Source of the DNA: Herbiconiux aconitum
Lineage (GTDB): Bacteria > Actinomycetota > Actinomycetes > Actinomycetales > Microbacteriaceae
Assembly (NCBI RefSeq): GCF_024979235.1
Contig: NZ_JANLCM010000002.1
Location: 1,178,001-1,242,000, forward strand
Direction: 5' to 3'
Length of the DNA stretch: 64,000 bases
The position numbers and the translations under genes are program-made. Under the pieces are notes generated by a model. It was not told where the DNA came from and did not search any database. It saw only the letters and a list, made by a program, of their open reading frames with translations. Within the stretch, counting starts at the first letter, position 1; each line of letters starts with the position of its first letter. Below, piece by piece: positions 52,072 through 61,260 of the stretch.

Positions 52072-53157
52072 TCAGACCGCGGCGATGAGTGCGTCGGCCG
52101 TCGCCCGCGCCCATTCCTCCGACTCGGCCAGCGACTCGCGCGTGACGACCTCGGAGTGCATCTCGTGCGCATCCACCACCCGCGCCACGGTGTCGACGAT
52201 GTCGAGGAACCCGATCCGCCCGGCGTGGAAAGCCGCCACCGCCTGCTCGTTCGCCGCGTTGAACACGGCCGGGAAGCTGCCGCCGGCGCGCCCCACCTGC
52301 TTGGCGAGCTCCACGGCGGGGAAGGCTTCCTCGTCGAGCGGTTCGAAGGTCCAGCTGTGCGCGGCGGTCCAGTCGATGGGCCTGCCGACGCCCGACACGC
52401 GGTGCGGCCAGTCCAGGCCCAGCGAGATCGGCAACCGCATGTCGGGCGGTGAGGCCTGCGCGATGGTCGATCCGTCGGTGAACTCCACCATCGAGTGCAC
52501 GAGCGACTGCGGATGCACGGTCACCTCGATGTCGCCATAAGCGACGTCGAAGAGCAGATGAGCCTCGATCACCTCGAGACCCTTGTTCACGAGCGTCGCC
52601 GAGTTCGTGGTGACCACGAGACCCATGTCCCAGGTGGGATGCGCGAGGGCCTCGCGCGGCGTCACATCTTTCATCGACGCACGGCTACGACCCCGGAACG
52701 GGCCCCCGGATGCGGTGAGCACGAGCCGGGACACCTCGCCCGCGGTGCCCGACCGCAACGCCTGGGCGATGGCCGAGTGCTCGGAGTCGACGGGCACGAT
52801 CTGCCCGGGTCGCGCGGCGTCGCGAACGAGGTCGCCGCCGACGATGAGGCTCTCCTTGTTGGCGAGCGCGAGAGTGCGTCCTGCTTCGAGGGTGGCGAGC
52901 GTCGGGCCGAGCCCGACCGATCCGGTGATGCCGTTCAGCACCACGTCGGCCTCGATGTCGCGCACCATCTGCTCGGCTTCGAGCGCACCGAGACCGGTGT
53001 CGGCCACGGCGAACTCGTTCGCCTGCGCATCGAGCGCCTCCCGATTGCTGCCCGCGACGAGGCCGACGACGTCGAACAGCTCGGGATTCGAGCGGATGAC
53101 GTCGAGCGCCTGAACGCCGATGGAACCGGTGGAGCCGAGGATGATGACGCGTCTCAT
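52072..53157 (-). CDS. dxr: 1-deoxy-D-xylulose 5-phosphate reductoisomerase
   Basis: 361 aa. Second step of the MEP pathway, NADPH-dependent and the target of fosmidomycin. The Rossmann motif GSTGSIGVQALDV lies at residues 8-20; NKESLIVGG and PVDSEHSAI with the metal-binding Asp/Glu, TASGGPFRG and NAANEQAVAAFHAG are all typical. Slightly short but complete. First gene of the dxr-rip1-ispG group, with 86 bp to rip1. Confidence 0.97.
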   Translation of the reverse strand: MRRVIILGSTGSIGVQALDVIRSNPELFDVVGLVAGSNREALDAQANEFAVADTGLGALEAEQMVRDIEADVVLNGITGSVGLGPTLATLEAGRTLALANKESLIVGGDLVRDAARPGQIVPVDSEHSAIAQALRSGTAGEVSRLVLTASGGPFRGRSRASMKDVTPREALAHPTWDMGLVVTTNSATLVNKGLEVIEAHLLFDVAYGDIEVTVHPQSLVHSMVEFTDGSTIAQASPPDMRLPISLGLDWPHRVSGVGRPIDWTAAHSWTFEPLDEEAFPAVELAKQVGRAGGSFPAVFNAANEQAVAAFHAGRIGFLDIVDTVARVVDAHEMHSEVVTRESLAESEEWARATADALIAAV

Positions 53158-53184
53158 AGCGCCATCATCCCATCACGGCCGGGT

Positions 53185-53216
53185 GGCTGCCGGGGCGCTG
53201 AAGCTCCCCGGCAGCC
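53185..53216 (-). terminator. Terminator hairpin after the FKBP lipoprotein gene
   Basis: Perfect 11-bp stem GGCTGCCGGGG / CCCCGGCAGCC with a 10-nt loop, 13 nt beyond the FKBP stop and upstream of dxr. There is no U-run, as often in actinobacteria. Confidence 0.65.
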
Positions 53217-53228
53217 CGACGGCGTGCG

Positions 53229-54230
53229 TCAGCCCGCGTCGGGCGTCGCCGCCGGCGGGGCCGAGGCCGACGCCAGGATGTCGATCACGAACACGAGGGT
53301 GTCGGTGCCGGTGATGCCCGCGGCGCTGTTGCCCTCGCTGCCGTAGCCCTGGTCGGGCGGGATCACGACGACCACCTGCGAACCGACCGTCTGGCCGATC
53401 ATCGCTGCGGCGAAGCCCTTGACGACGCCCGTGGTCGGGAAGGTGCGCGGACCGCCCTGGCCCCAGCTCTGGTCGAAGACCTTGCCGGTGCCCCAGACGA
53501 GACCCTGGTACTGCACGGTGACGTTGTCGCCATCGGCCACGACCGCGCCGTCGCCCTTCTTCAGCACCTCGGTCTCGAGGGTGGTGGGCGGATCGGCCTG
53601 CGGCACGGTGACCGTCGGCGCTCCGGTGTCGTCGAGCGTCACGGTCGGGAAGCCGTCCTGAGCCGGCTGGTCTTCACCATCGGCACGAACCGGGATGATG
53701 GCCTCGACATCGGCGACCATGACCATGGAGTCGGTCGCGGCGATGCCGAGCTGGTCGTTGCCGGTGTCGCCGAAGCCCTCAGCGGGCGGGATGACCGCGA
53801 CGACGCGCGATCCGACCGGGGAGCACGCCACCGCGTTCACGATGCCGGGGATGAACTGCGTGTCGTCGACGGTGAGCTGCAGCTGCGTGCCGCCGGCGTC
53901 GAGCGTCGAGAAGACCTGCTTGCCGCTGGTGCCGTTGTAGATCGTGAAGTCGATGGTGGCGACGTCGCCCTTCTGCACGACATCGCCGTCGCCCTCGGTC
54001 ACGACGGTGCGCTGGGTCGTGTCGACCGTCAGCGGACCCGTGAACGCCGTCTTGGGCGCCGACTTGAAGTCACCGGTGACCGTCACGCCGTTCGAGGCGC
54101 TGCCGGATGCCGCGGGCGAGCAGTCTCCCGCGGCGCCGGTGGCCGAGGGGTCGGGGCTCGACGCGGCGCAACCCGCGAGCAGAAGTGTGGCGGCGACGGC
54201 GGCTGCAGCCAGTGCCGGAATTGAGCGCAT
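53229..54230 (-). CDS. Tandem FKBP-type peptidyl-prolyl isomerase lipoprotein
   Basis: 333 aa. Signal peptide with lipobox LLLAGC near residue 21. Two FKBP-like domains follow: the first (about 70-165) is diverged, and the second (about 195-325) keeps GDNVTVQYQGLVWGTGKVFDQ cut by one residue, VVVVIPPDQGYGSEG and the final TLVFVIDIL strand. Probable folding helper outside the membrane. ATG with AAGAGGAAA upstream. Confidence 0.9.
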   Translation of the reverse strand: MRSIPALAAAAVAATLLLAGCAASSPDPSATGAAGDCSPAASGSASNGVTVTGDFKSAPKTAFTGPLTVDTTQRTVVTEGDGDVVQKGDVATIDFTIYNGTSGKQVFSTLDAGGTQLQLTVDDTQFIPGIVNAVACSPVGSRVVAVIPPAEGFGDTGNDQLGIAATDSMVMVADVEAIIPVRADGEDQPAQDGFPTVTLDDTGAPTVTVPQADPPTTLETEVLKKGDGAVVADGDNVTVQYQGLVWGTGKVFDQSWGQGGPRTFPTTGVVKGFAAAMIGQTVGSQVVVVIPPDQGYGSEGNSAAGITGTDTLVFVIDILASASAPPAATPDAG

Positions 54231-54274
54231 GTTTCCTCTTCGTGAAAATCAGGGGGGATTCGAGACAGTCTTGC

Positions 54275-55681
54275 TCAGTCCTCTTGGTGCAAGCTGGTGA
54301 CCCGCTGGGAGCGAGGTAAACGCTTGGGGTTCTGGATGCCGATCAGCGACACCAGGCCGCCCGCGAAGAAGAACACGGCCGTGACCAGCACCACCCGGTG
54401 GAACCCGATCAGGTCGAGCACCGTCATGCCGGCGATGACGCTCGCGAGCGCCACTGCGATGAGACCCGCCACCCGCGACACCGCGTTGTTGACGGCCGAC
54501 GCGATGCCCGACCGGGCTGGTTCGATGGCGCCCAGGATGGCCGCGGTCAGCGGGGCGACCGTGATGGCCATCCCGAGTCCGAACACCACCACGGCGGGCA
54601 GCACCTCGGTGACGTACGGCGCCTGATCGGTGAAGCGGAGCATCAGCAGGAATCCGATGCCCGAGAGGATCGGGCCGATCGTCATGAACAGCCGCGGTCC
54701 GATCCGTCCGCTCAGGCGGCCGAACGGGCTCGACAATCCGATGAGCAGGATGCTGGTGGGCACGAGCGCGAACCCGGCCAGGGTGGCGCTGTACCCCGCC
54801 ACCTGCTGCAGGAAGACCGCGACGCTGAAGAATCCGAGCGAGAGCGCACCGTAGATGAGGAAGGTCGAGACGTTGCCGACCGAGAAGTTGCGCACGCGAA
54901 AGAGTTCGAGCGGCAGCATCGGCTGAGCGGTGCGCTGCTCCCAGAGCACGAACAGCACCAGGGCGATCACGCCGACGACCAACGGCGCCATGACCACCGG
55001 CGATCCCCAGCCGAAGTTCGTCTGCTCGATCAGGGCGAACACCGGGAAGCCGAGGCCGACGATACCGAGCACCGCGCCCACGTAGTCGATGCGGGTGCCC
55101 TTCACATGCTCCAGGTCGGGCGCGAGCTTCGTGAGGAGGTAGAGCGTGATCGCGATCGGAACGACGTTGATGATGAACACGAATCGCCAGGTCAACGAAT
55201 CGACCAGCACCCCGCCGATGATCGGGCCCGCGATGTTCGCCGCACTCGTGAAGGCCGTCCAGGTTCCGATCGCCCGACCCTGGCCCATCCCGGTGAAGTT
55301 GGCGAGGATGAGCGCGAGCGAGCTCGGCACGAGCAGCGCGCCGGCGATGCCCTGCAGACCGCGTGCGACGATGAGGAATTCGATGGAGGGTGCGAAGGCG
55401 CAGGCGAGCGAGGTGACGCCGAAGCCGATGAGGCCGACGAGCAGCACCTTCTTGCGCCCGTACACGTCGGAGAGCGATCCGGCCAGCAGGATGACGGCAC
55501 CGAGCGTCAGCAGGTAGGAGTCGACCACCCACTGCTGCGACGCCAGACCACCGCCGAGCTCCTCGCTGATGGCGGGCAGCGCCACATTGATCACGGTCGC
55601 GTCGAGGAAGGAGATGAACGACGAGAGCACGGCGACCACGAGCACGAACTTCTGCTGTCTCGTCATCGCGGTGTTCGCCAT
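54275..55681 (-). CDS. MFS drug transporter, DHA2 (EmrB/QacA) family
   Basis: 468 aa with 14 predicted helices. Family motifs: FISFLDATVINVALPAI in helix 1, WVVDSYLLTLGAVILLAGSL in helix 2, DVYGRKKVLLVG (motif A) and RGLQGIAGALLVPSSLALI in helix 4-5. The cytoplasmic C-terminus is basic. Substrate unknown; such pumps export antibiotics or biocides. Start has GGAG 3 nt before the ATG. Divergent from a GH76 gene. Confidence 0.9.
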   Translation of the reverse strand: MANTAMTRQQKFVLVVAVLSSFISFLDATVINVALPAISEELGGGLASQQWVVDSYLLTLGAVILLAGSLSDVYGRKKVLLVGLIGFGVTSLACAFAPSIEFLIVARGLQGIAGALLVPSSLALILANFTGMGQGRAIGTWTAFTSAANIAGPIIGGVLVDSLTWRFVFIINVVPIAITLYLLTKLAPDLEHVKGTRIDYVGAVLGIVGLGFPVFALIEQTNFGWGSPVVMAPLVVGVIALVLFVLWEQRTAQPMLPLELFRVRNFSVGNVSTFLIYGALSLGFFSVAVFLQQVAGYSATLAGFALVPTSILLIGLSSPFGRLSGRIGPRLFMTIGPILSGIGFLLMLRFTDQAPYVTEVLPAVVVFGLGMAITVAPLTAAILGAIEPARSGIASAVNNAVSRVAGLIAVALASVIAGMTVLDLIGFHRVVLVTAVFFFAGGLVSLIGIQNPKRLPRSQRVTSLHQED

Positions 55682-55724
55682 GGACTCCAGTCAATCCCAT
55701 CGGGGCGCTCATCGCGAACGGCGG

Positions 55725-55730
55725 CAGAAT
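55725..55730 (+). promoter_or_regulatory. Candidate leaderless -10 of the GH76 gene
   Basis: CAGAAT, exactly 6 nt before GTG 55737. It supports that start over the longer open frame. Confidence 0.45.
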
Positions 55731-55736
55731 GAACGG

Positions 55737-56840
55737 GTGGATGCGGGGACGGATGCCCGGATGGGGGCGCGGGGCAAGAGCTGGGACGCCCGCGCCGAGC
55801 GCGCCCAAGACGCCCTGACCTCGGCGTTCGGCACCCGGCTCCGGCGAGGCGGGCTGCGCAACACGGCGCCCTGGCGACTGCGGCAGGCGTTCGCGTTCAA
55901 CTACTGGTGGCTCGCTCACGCCGTCGAGGTGCGGATCGACGGCTTCACGCGCACGGGAGATCCGTCTCATCTGGAGAGCGCCCGCCGGTTGCTCCACCTG
56001 CTCCGGAGACGCAACCACGGCACCCTGGTGAACGACTATTTCGACGACATGGGCTGGCTGGCGATCGCCTTGCTCCGACTGCATGCCGTCACGGGCGACC
56101 ACGGCCTGCTCGACGAGACCGTCGGCCTGTGGGAGCAGATCCGGCGTGCGGGGTGGAACGACACGTACGGCGCGTCGGTGGCCTGGCGAAGGCAGCAACC
56201 CGACTACAAGAACGCGCCCACGAACGGCGTGTTCGCACTGCTCTCCGCGCGCTTGTCCGCCGTGACCGGTGACGCCCGGTACTCCCGCGCCGCCCGTGAC
56301 GCGCTGGCCTGGCTCGAGACGACGTTGGTCGATCCCGCGACCGGCATCGTCGCCGACGGGGTCAACCGGGTCGGCGACGGGCGCCGCGACACGGACTGGG
56401 TGTTCAGCTACAACCAGGGGCTCTACATCGGCGCGCTCATCGAGGCGTCGGCGCTCCCGGCCGAGGATGCGCTCGCTCGCGCCGAGCGCACCGCGGTGTC
56501 GGCCATCGCGCTGTTCGCGCCCACCGGCGTGATCCGCACGGAGAACTCCCGGCTCGACCAACGCGGCGGAGGCGACATCGGGCTGTTCAAGGGAGTGTTC
56601 CTGCGCTACCTCGGCGAGCTGATTCCTCGGCTGCCGGAGAACTCCGCCGGCCGGAGCGAACTGGAGCGCTTCGTGCGCACGAGCACGGATGCGCTGTGGG
56701 CGAGCATCCGTCGATCGCCCAGTCTGCGAGCGGCCGACGACTGGAGCCGCCCGGCACCCCGGGTGACGTTCCTGTCGACACAGCTGAGCGCCGTGATGGC
56801 GCTCGAGACCCGGGCCCGCCTCGAACGGGGCGGGGGTTAG
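55737..56840 (+). CDS. Glycoside hydrolase family 76 protein
   Basis: 367 aa, (alpha/alpha)6 barrel. The GH76 signature Asp pair is in NDYFDDMGWLAIAL near residue 100; FNYWWLAH, NAPTNGVFALLSARL and DWVFSYNQGLYIGAL are typical. GH76 enzymes hydrolyse or rearrange alpha-1,6-mannan; targets in actinobacteria may be fungal or own cell-wall mannan. No signal peptide is visible, so it may act in the cytoplasm or be exported otherwise. Start GTG 55737 is chosen from the leaderless-type -10. Convergent with the next gene, overlapping its stop by 4 nt. Confidence 0.88.
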   Translation: MDAGTDARMGARGKSWDARAERAQDALTSAFGTRLRRGGLRNTAPWRLRQAFAFNYWWLAHAVEVRIDGFTRTGDPSHLESARRLLHLLRRRNHGTLVNDYFDDMGWLAIALLRLHAVTGDHGLLDETVGLWEQIRRAGWNDTYGASVAWRRQQPDYKNAPTNGVFALLSARLSAVTGDARYSRAARDALAWLETTLVDPATGIVADGVNRVGDGRRDTDWVFSYNQGLYIGALIEASALPAEDALARAERTAVSAIALFAPTGVIRTENSRLDQRGGGDIGLFKGVFLRYLGELIPRLPENSAGRSELERFVRTSTDALWASIRRSPSLRAADDWSRPAPRVTFLSTQLSAVMALETRARLERGGG

Positions 56841-57331
56841 TCGCGCGTCAGCACGTGCACCCGGAAAGCCAACGGCACGCCGCCGGCGTTCGGTCGAACG
56901 CGCACGACGGCCCGCCGCGTGAGGTCGACACCGGGCGGACCGGGGATGGGCCGGATGCCGTCGAGCTCGTCGACCATGACCTCGAACGCCGACTCGCCCG
57001 TGGTCGAATCGGCCGAGCCCGTCGTGGAGCCGAACGTGGGATCGGCGACCCCGGCATCGACGCTCACGGCGCCGGCGCGCGTGACTGCCACGGCGGTCAA
57101 GTCGACGGTGCGGCTGAGGCCCGACTGCACGGTGCGCGCATCCGCTTCGACCTCACTACGGCCGTCTCCGCCGCTGTCGGTGCCGTGCAGACTCTCGAAG
57201 CGGGCGATCGCCTCAGCCCGGAAGGCGTCGCCCAACGTGCCGCGCAGGGTGCGGCCGATCACGAACAGCTCGACCGGCTCCGCGGAGCGCTCGACCGGCT
57301 CGGCGGAGTGGTCAGGCCGCGACGACGACAC
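56837..57331 (-). CDS. Hypothetical protein downstream of osmC
   Basis: 164 aa, no family recognised. A Ser/Glu/Pro-rich head with two EPVE repeats is followed by LRGTLGDAFRAEAIARFESL and a beta-rich C-terminus ending in AFRVHVLTRD. The middle has a low-complexity Gly/Ser/Thr stretch. It overlaps the osmC stop by 20 nt in the same direction, which fits a coupled second gene. The overlapping frame on the other strand is equally open, so coding status is not certain. Confidence 0.5.
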   Translation of the reverse strand: MSSSRPDHSAEPVERSAEPVELFVIGRTLRGTLGDAFRAEAIARFESLHGTDSGGDGRSEVEADARTVQSGLSRTVDLTAVAVTRAGAVSVDAGVADPTFGSTTGSADSTTGESAFEVMVDELDGIRPIPGPPGVDLTRRAVVRVRPNAGGVPLAFRVHVLTRD

Positions 57332-57782
57332 GGGGCTCGTGGTGCACCGGAAAGTTCACCGAGCTCGCGATGAAGCACACCGCGTTGGCCTCGTGGTGCA
57401 GGGTCGCCATCAGTTCGTCGTCGACGGGTTCGGTGACCGTGACCACCGGATGCAGGGTGACACTCGTGAACCGGCCGCCGTCGCCCTGCTGTTCCATCAC
57501 TCCCCGAGCGGCATCCGTGTAGTCGGTGACGACCACCCCGTGTTGCACGGCCACGTGCAGGAACGACAGCATGTGGCATTCGCTGAGGGCGGCCAGCAGC
57601 AGTTCTTCGGGGTTCCAGCGATCGGCGTCGCCGTGGAAGGTGCGATCGGCGGAGGCCTCGAGCGGATGCTTGCCTGCCGCGGTCACGACGCTCTGCCGGC
57701 CGTAATCGCGGTAGCCGCTGGTGCCGCTGCCACGATTGCCAAGCCAGGCCACATCGACGGTGTAGTGATGCTCACGATTCAC
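57312..57782 (-). CDS. OsmC/Ohr-like protein
   Basis: 156 aa. OsmC family, thiol peroxidase for organic hydroperoxides. The two redox Cys are in AALSECHMLSFLHVA near residue 72 and ANAVCFIASSVNFPV near 135, and RWNPEELLLAALSE is a family hallmark. GTG start with TAGCAT exactly 6 nt upstream and no Shine-Dalgarno. Divergent from gabT across 52 bp. Confidence 0.92.
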   Translation of the reverse strand: MNREHHYTVDVAWLGNRGSGTSGYRDYGRQSVVTAAGKHPLEASADRTFHGDADRWNPEELLLAALSECHMLSFLHVAVQHGVVVTDYTDAARGVMEQQGDGGRFTSVTLHPVVTVTEPVDDELMATLHHEANAVCFIASSVNFPVHHEPRVVVAA

Positions 57783-57788
57783 CCCGCC

Positions 57789-57794
57789 ATGCTA
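57789..57794 (-). promoter_or_regulatory. Leaderless -10 of the osmC gene
   Basis: TAGCAT, 6 nt before GTG 57782. Confidence 0.55.
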
Positions 57795-57819
57795 TCTCCG
57801 GTGCCCAGGATGCCTGGCC

Positions 57820-57825
57820 TAAACT
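57820..57825 (+). promoter_or_regulatory. -10 of gabT
   Basis: TAAACT, 9 nt before ATG 57835, so the transcript has almost no leader. The 52-bp gap to osmC holds both promoters. Confidence 0.5.
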
Positions 57826-57834
57826 TGTCGGACT

Positions 57835-59244
57835 ATGACTGACACCATCGACGCCTCGGCGGCCGCGCCCGCGACCACGCCCGCCACCGAGCAGGTTACG
57901 GCTCCCGTGTACACGGTCACCCAGGAGCGGAGGATCGTGACGGCGATCCCCGGTCCCAAGTCCCAAGAACTCCACCAGCGACGACTCGCCGTCGTGCCGC
58001 CCGGGGTCTCGAGCGCCCTGCCCGTCTACATCGCCAAGGCGAACGGGGCCGTGCTGGTCGACGTCGACGGCAACCAGTTCATCGACCTCGGCGCCGGCAT
58101 CGGCGTGACCACGATCGGCCACACCGAGACCGCCGTCATCGCCGCCGCCGCCTCGCAACTGCAAGACGTGGTGCACACCCTCTTCACCATCACCCCTTAC
58201 GAGGAGTACGTGCGGGTGGCTGAGCTCCTGGCCGAGCACACCCCCGGCGACTTCGCCAAGCGCACCGTGCTGGTGAACTCCGGCGCCGAAGCGGTGGAGA
58301 ACGGCGTGAAGATCGCGCGCAAGTACACCGGCCGCTCCGGAGTCGCCGTGCTCGAGCACGCCTACCACGGCCGCACCAACCTCACGATGGCCATGAACTT
58401 CAAGGCTGCGCCGTATTCGACCGGATTCGGGCCGTTCGCGGGCGACATCTACCGCGCGCCGAACTCCTACCCGTACCACGACGGTCTGTCCGGTGCCGAA
58501 GCCGCCGCCCGCACCATCAACTACCTCGAGAAGACAGTCGGCGCGGCCGATCTCGCGTGTCTCGTCGTGGAGCCGATCCAGGGTGAGGGCGGGTTCGTCA
58601 TCCCCGCCGAGGGCTACCTGCCGGCGCTGCAGGAGTGGTGCACGGCGCAAGGCGTGGTGTTCATCGCCGACGAGATCCAGAGCGGCATGGCTCGCACCGG
58701 CGAATACTTCGCGAGCACCCACTTCGGATTGGTGCCCGACATGGTGCTGACGGCCAAGGGCATCGCCGGAGGCCTCCCCCTCGCGGGCGTGACCGGCCGG
58801 GCGACGATCATGGATGCCGCCCAGCCGGGCGGTCTCGGCGGCACCTTCGGCGGCAACCCCGTCGCCGCTGCAGCCGCAGTCGCCGTGTTCGAGCAGATCG
58901 AGAAGGGCGCCCTGTTGGGCGAGGCCGCACGCATCGAGCAGACGCTCACGACGGGCCTCCGCGCGCTGCAGGACAAGTACGACATCATCGGCGAGGTGCG
59001 TGGCATCGGCGCCATGATGGCGATCGAGCTGGTCGAACCCGGAACCGGGTCGACCACCAAGACGCCGCACGCCGAGGCGGTCAGCGCGATCGCCGCGTAT
59101 GCCGCCCAGCGCGGTGTGCTCATCCTGACCGCGGGAACGTACGGCAACGTGCTGCGCTTCCTGCCGAGCCTCGCGATCTCCGACGAACTGCTCGAAGACG
59201 CCCTCGCGGTGCTCGACGAGGCGTTCGCCCAGCTCGCCCGATGA
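57835..59244 (+). CDS. gabT: 4-aminobutyrate aminotransferase
   Basis: 469 aa, class-III PLP aminotransferase that converts GABA and 2-oxoglutarate to succinate semialdehyde and glutamate. NSGAEAVENGVKIARKYTGR, EHAYHGRTNLTMAMN, VVEPIQGEGGF, FIADEIQSGMARTG (Asp that binds PLP) and TAKGIAGGLPLAG with the PLP Lys are all present. The first 45 residues are an Ala/Thr-rich extension. It overlaps the next gene (ATGA). Confidence 0.94.
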   Translation: MTDTIDASAAAPATTPATEQVTAPVYTVTQERRIVTAIPGPKSQELHQRRLAVVPPGVSSALPVYIAKANGAVLVDVDGNQFIDLGAGIGVTTIGHTETAVIAAAASQLQDVVHTLFTITPYEEYVRVAELLAEHTPGDFAKRTVLVNSGAEAVENGVKIARKYTGRSGVAVLEHAYHGRTNLTMAMNFKAAPYSTGFGPFAGDIYRAPNSYPYHDGLSGAEAAARTINYLEKTVGAADLACLVVEPIQGEGGFVIPAEGYLPALQEWCTAQGVVFIADEIQSGMARTGEYFASTHFGLVPDMVLTAKGIAGGLPLAGVTGRATIMDAAQPGGLGGTFGGNPVAAAAAVAVFEQIEKGALLGEAARIEQTLTTGLRALQDKYDIIGEVRGIGAMMAIELVEPGTGSTTKTPHAEAVSAIAAYAAQRGVLILTAGTYGNVLRFLPSLAISDELLEDALAVLDEAFAQLAR

Positions 59245-60374
59245 GCGACGCGGCGGAGGGCGGGACTGCTGCCGCCGGCGGCCCGGGCGTGGCCGAATCG
59301 GCCGATTCCCTCGGACAACTCCAAACGACGAGCAACGCTCCGGCCTATTCGCCGAGGTCGGCCGCAGGATTGGAGAAGTCCGCGGCCGGGGGACTTTCCG
59401 AGCCCGGAACAGCGAGCTTCGCTGACTCGGTGGAGCTCGCGGTCGTCGACCGCAGCGGATTCGTGGAGTCTCGGCACGCGGGTTCCGCCGTCGTCGTCGA
59501 CGCGGCCGGGGAGGTGGCGATCTCGATCGGATCGCCGGAGCTCCCCGTCTACCCGCGCTCGTGCATGAAACCGTTCCAGGCCCTCGCAGTGCTGGAGAGC
59601 GGGGTCTCGCTCGATCCGGTGCAGACGGTGCTGGCCACGGCCAGTCATGCGGCCACTCCGGAGCACGTCGCCGTGGTGCTCTCGATCCTCGATCGTGCCG
59701 GCCTCTCGACCTCCGACCTCGGCTGCCCTGCCGATTGGCCGGGAGCATCCTCCGCGCGCGACGAGGTCATCCGCGCGCACGGGCATCCGGAACGGGTGTT
59801 CATGAACTGCTCGGGCAAGCACGCCGCGATGCTGCTCGCGTGCGTCGAGAACGGCTGGGACACCGCGAGTTACCTCGACCCGGCGCATCCGCTTCAACAG
59901 CGAATCCTGTCGGTGGTCGAGCGGGAGACCGGTGAGCCGGTGGCTCATTCCGGGGTCGACGGATGTGGCGCTCCGGTGCACGCGCTCTCTCTCACCGGCC
60001 TGGCGCGGGGCATCGGGCGCATTCGCCGTGCCGACTCCGGCCCGGCGAAGTGGCTGACCGACAGCATCCTCGCGAACGGCTGGGCCATCGACGGGCCCGG
60101 GCGTGCGAACACCGTGGTGATCGACCGGCTCGGCGTCGTGGCGAAGCTCGGCGCGGAGGGCGTGATGGTGATGGCGACGCCCGACGGCGCCTCCGTGGCC
60201 CTGAAGATGCTCGACGGCAACCTGCGCGCGGCGTCCTTGGTGGCCCTGACGCTGCTGGCCCGCCATGGGTCGCTCACGACTGAGCAGGTCAGCGGCATGA
60301 CCGATCTCCTCGACCTCACCGTCTCCGGCGGGGCCGACCCGGTCGGCCGCATCCGGGTGTCGCCCGAGCTGTAG
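59241..60374 (+). CDS. Asparaginase II-family protein
   Basis: 377 aa. The first 60 residues are low-complexity Ala/Ser/Gly. The remainder matches the PF06089-type family: VELAVVDRSGFVESRHAGSA, PRSCMKPFQALAVLESG, MNCSGKHAAMLLAC and SGVDGCGAPVHALSL are hallmarks. These are called L-asparaginases, and some act on related amides. The ATG overlaps the gabT stop, so the two are coupled, hinting at joint use of nitrogen from GABA/amino acids. Confidence 0.88.
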   Translation: MSDAAEGGTAAAGGPGVAESADSLGQLQTTSNAPAYSPRSAAGLEKSAAGGLSEPGTASFADSVELAVVDRSGFVESRHAGSAVVVDAAGEVAISIGSPELPVYPRSCMKPFQALAVLESGVSLDPVQTVLATASHAATPEHVAVVLSILDRAGLSTSDLGCPADWPGASSARDEVIRAHGHPERVFMNCSGKHAAMLLACVENGWDTASYLDPAHPLQQRILSVVERETGEPVAHSGVDGCGAPVHALSLTGLARGIGRIRRADSGPAKWLTDSILANGWAIDGPGRANTVVIDRLGVVAKLGAEGVMVMATPDGASVALKMLDGNLRAASLVALTLLARHGSLTTEQVSGMTDLLDLTVSGGADPVGRIRVSPEL

Positions 60375-60393
60375 CTGTTGCTGTTGCTGTAGC

Positions 60394-61260
60394 TCAGCCC
60401 TGTTTGGCGAGGCGCTTGGCTCGCGCTGCCCGGCTCACCTGAGCCACCACCACGATCACGATCGCGAGCAGGAAGACCGCCGACGCGATGACGTTCACCT
60501 GCGCCGGAATGCCGCGGGCCGCCGCGATGTAGATGAACTTCGGGAAGGTGTCGACCGCGCCCGAGTTGAAGTTCGTGATGATGAAGTCGTCGAAGCTCAG
60601 CGCGAAGGAGAGCAGGGCGGCCGCCGCGATACCGGGCAGCAGCAGCGGGAAGGTGATGCGCCAGAACACCTGCGAGGGTGAACCGTAGAGATCACGGCCG
60701 GCCTCTTCGAGCGCGGGGTCGAGGCTGGCGACCCGCGCTTTCACCGTCACCACCACGAAGCTGATGCAGAACATCGTGTGCGCCAGGATGATGGTGACGA
60801 GCCCCTTCTCGGCCCCGATGGTGAGGAACTGCGCGGCGAGACCGGCACCGAGGACGACCTCCGGGGTCGCCATCGGCAGGAAGAGCAGCAGGCTGATCGA
60901 CGATCGGGCACGGAACCGATACCGCACCAGAGCGATGGCGATCAGTGTGCCGAGCGCGGTGGCGATGACGGTGGCGACGACCCCCACCAGGATGCTGTTG
61001 CCGAACGCCTCGCAGAGCCCCTGCGTGTTGCAGACCGTGAGCCACTTGTCGAAGGTGAAGCCCTGCCAGGCGATGTTGAGCTTGCCGGAGTCGTTGAACG
61101 AGAAGATGAAGGTGTAGGCAATCGGGATGAGCAGGAACAGCAGGGCCAACGCCGTGTAGATGGGAAGCCCGATTCCGCCCATCCGGAACCGTCGACGCGA
61201 CGCGGGTGAGGGCTCGAAGGAGGCCTGCTCGAAGGCCTTGGCCGGCACGGCACTGGTCAT
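60394..61260 (-). CDS. potC: Polyamine ABC transporter permease PotC
   Basis: 288 aa with six helices. The conserved inner-membrane permease loop is EEAGRDLYGSPSQVFWRITF followed by PLLLPGIAAA. FSFNDSGKLNIAWQGFTFDK near residue 55 and DDFIITNFNSGAVDTFP near 225 are typical of PotC. Its ATG overlaps the potB stop. Works with PotB, PotA and PotD. Confidence 0.92.
   Translation of the reverse strand: MTSAVPAKAFEQASFEPSPASRRRFRMGGIGLPIYTALALLFLLIPIAYTFIFSFNDSGKLNIAWQGFTFDKWLTVCNTQGLCEAFGNSILVGVVATVIATALGTLIAIALVRYRFRARSSISLLLFLPMATPEVVLGAGLAAQFLTIGAEKGLVTIILAHTMFCISFVVVTVKARVASLDPALEEAGRDLYGSPSQVFWRITFPLLLPGIAAAALLSFALSFDDFIITNFNSGAVDTFPKFIYIAAARGIPAQVNVIASAVFLLAIVIVVVAQVSRAARAKRLAKQG

Noticed and set aside
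57772..59748. 658-residue minus-strand frame opposite gabT and the asparaginase gene
   Set aside because: Both plus-strand genes have clear active-site motifs; the minus frame is low-complexity.
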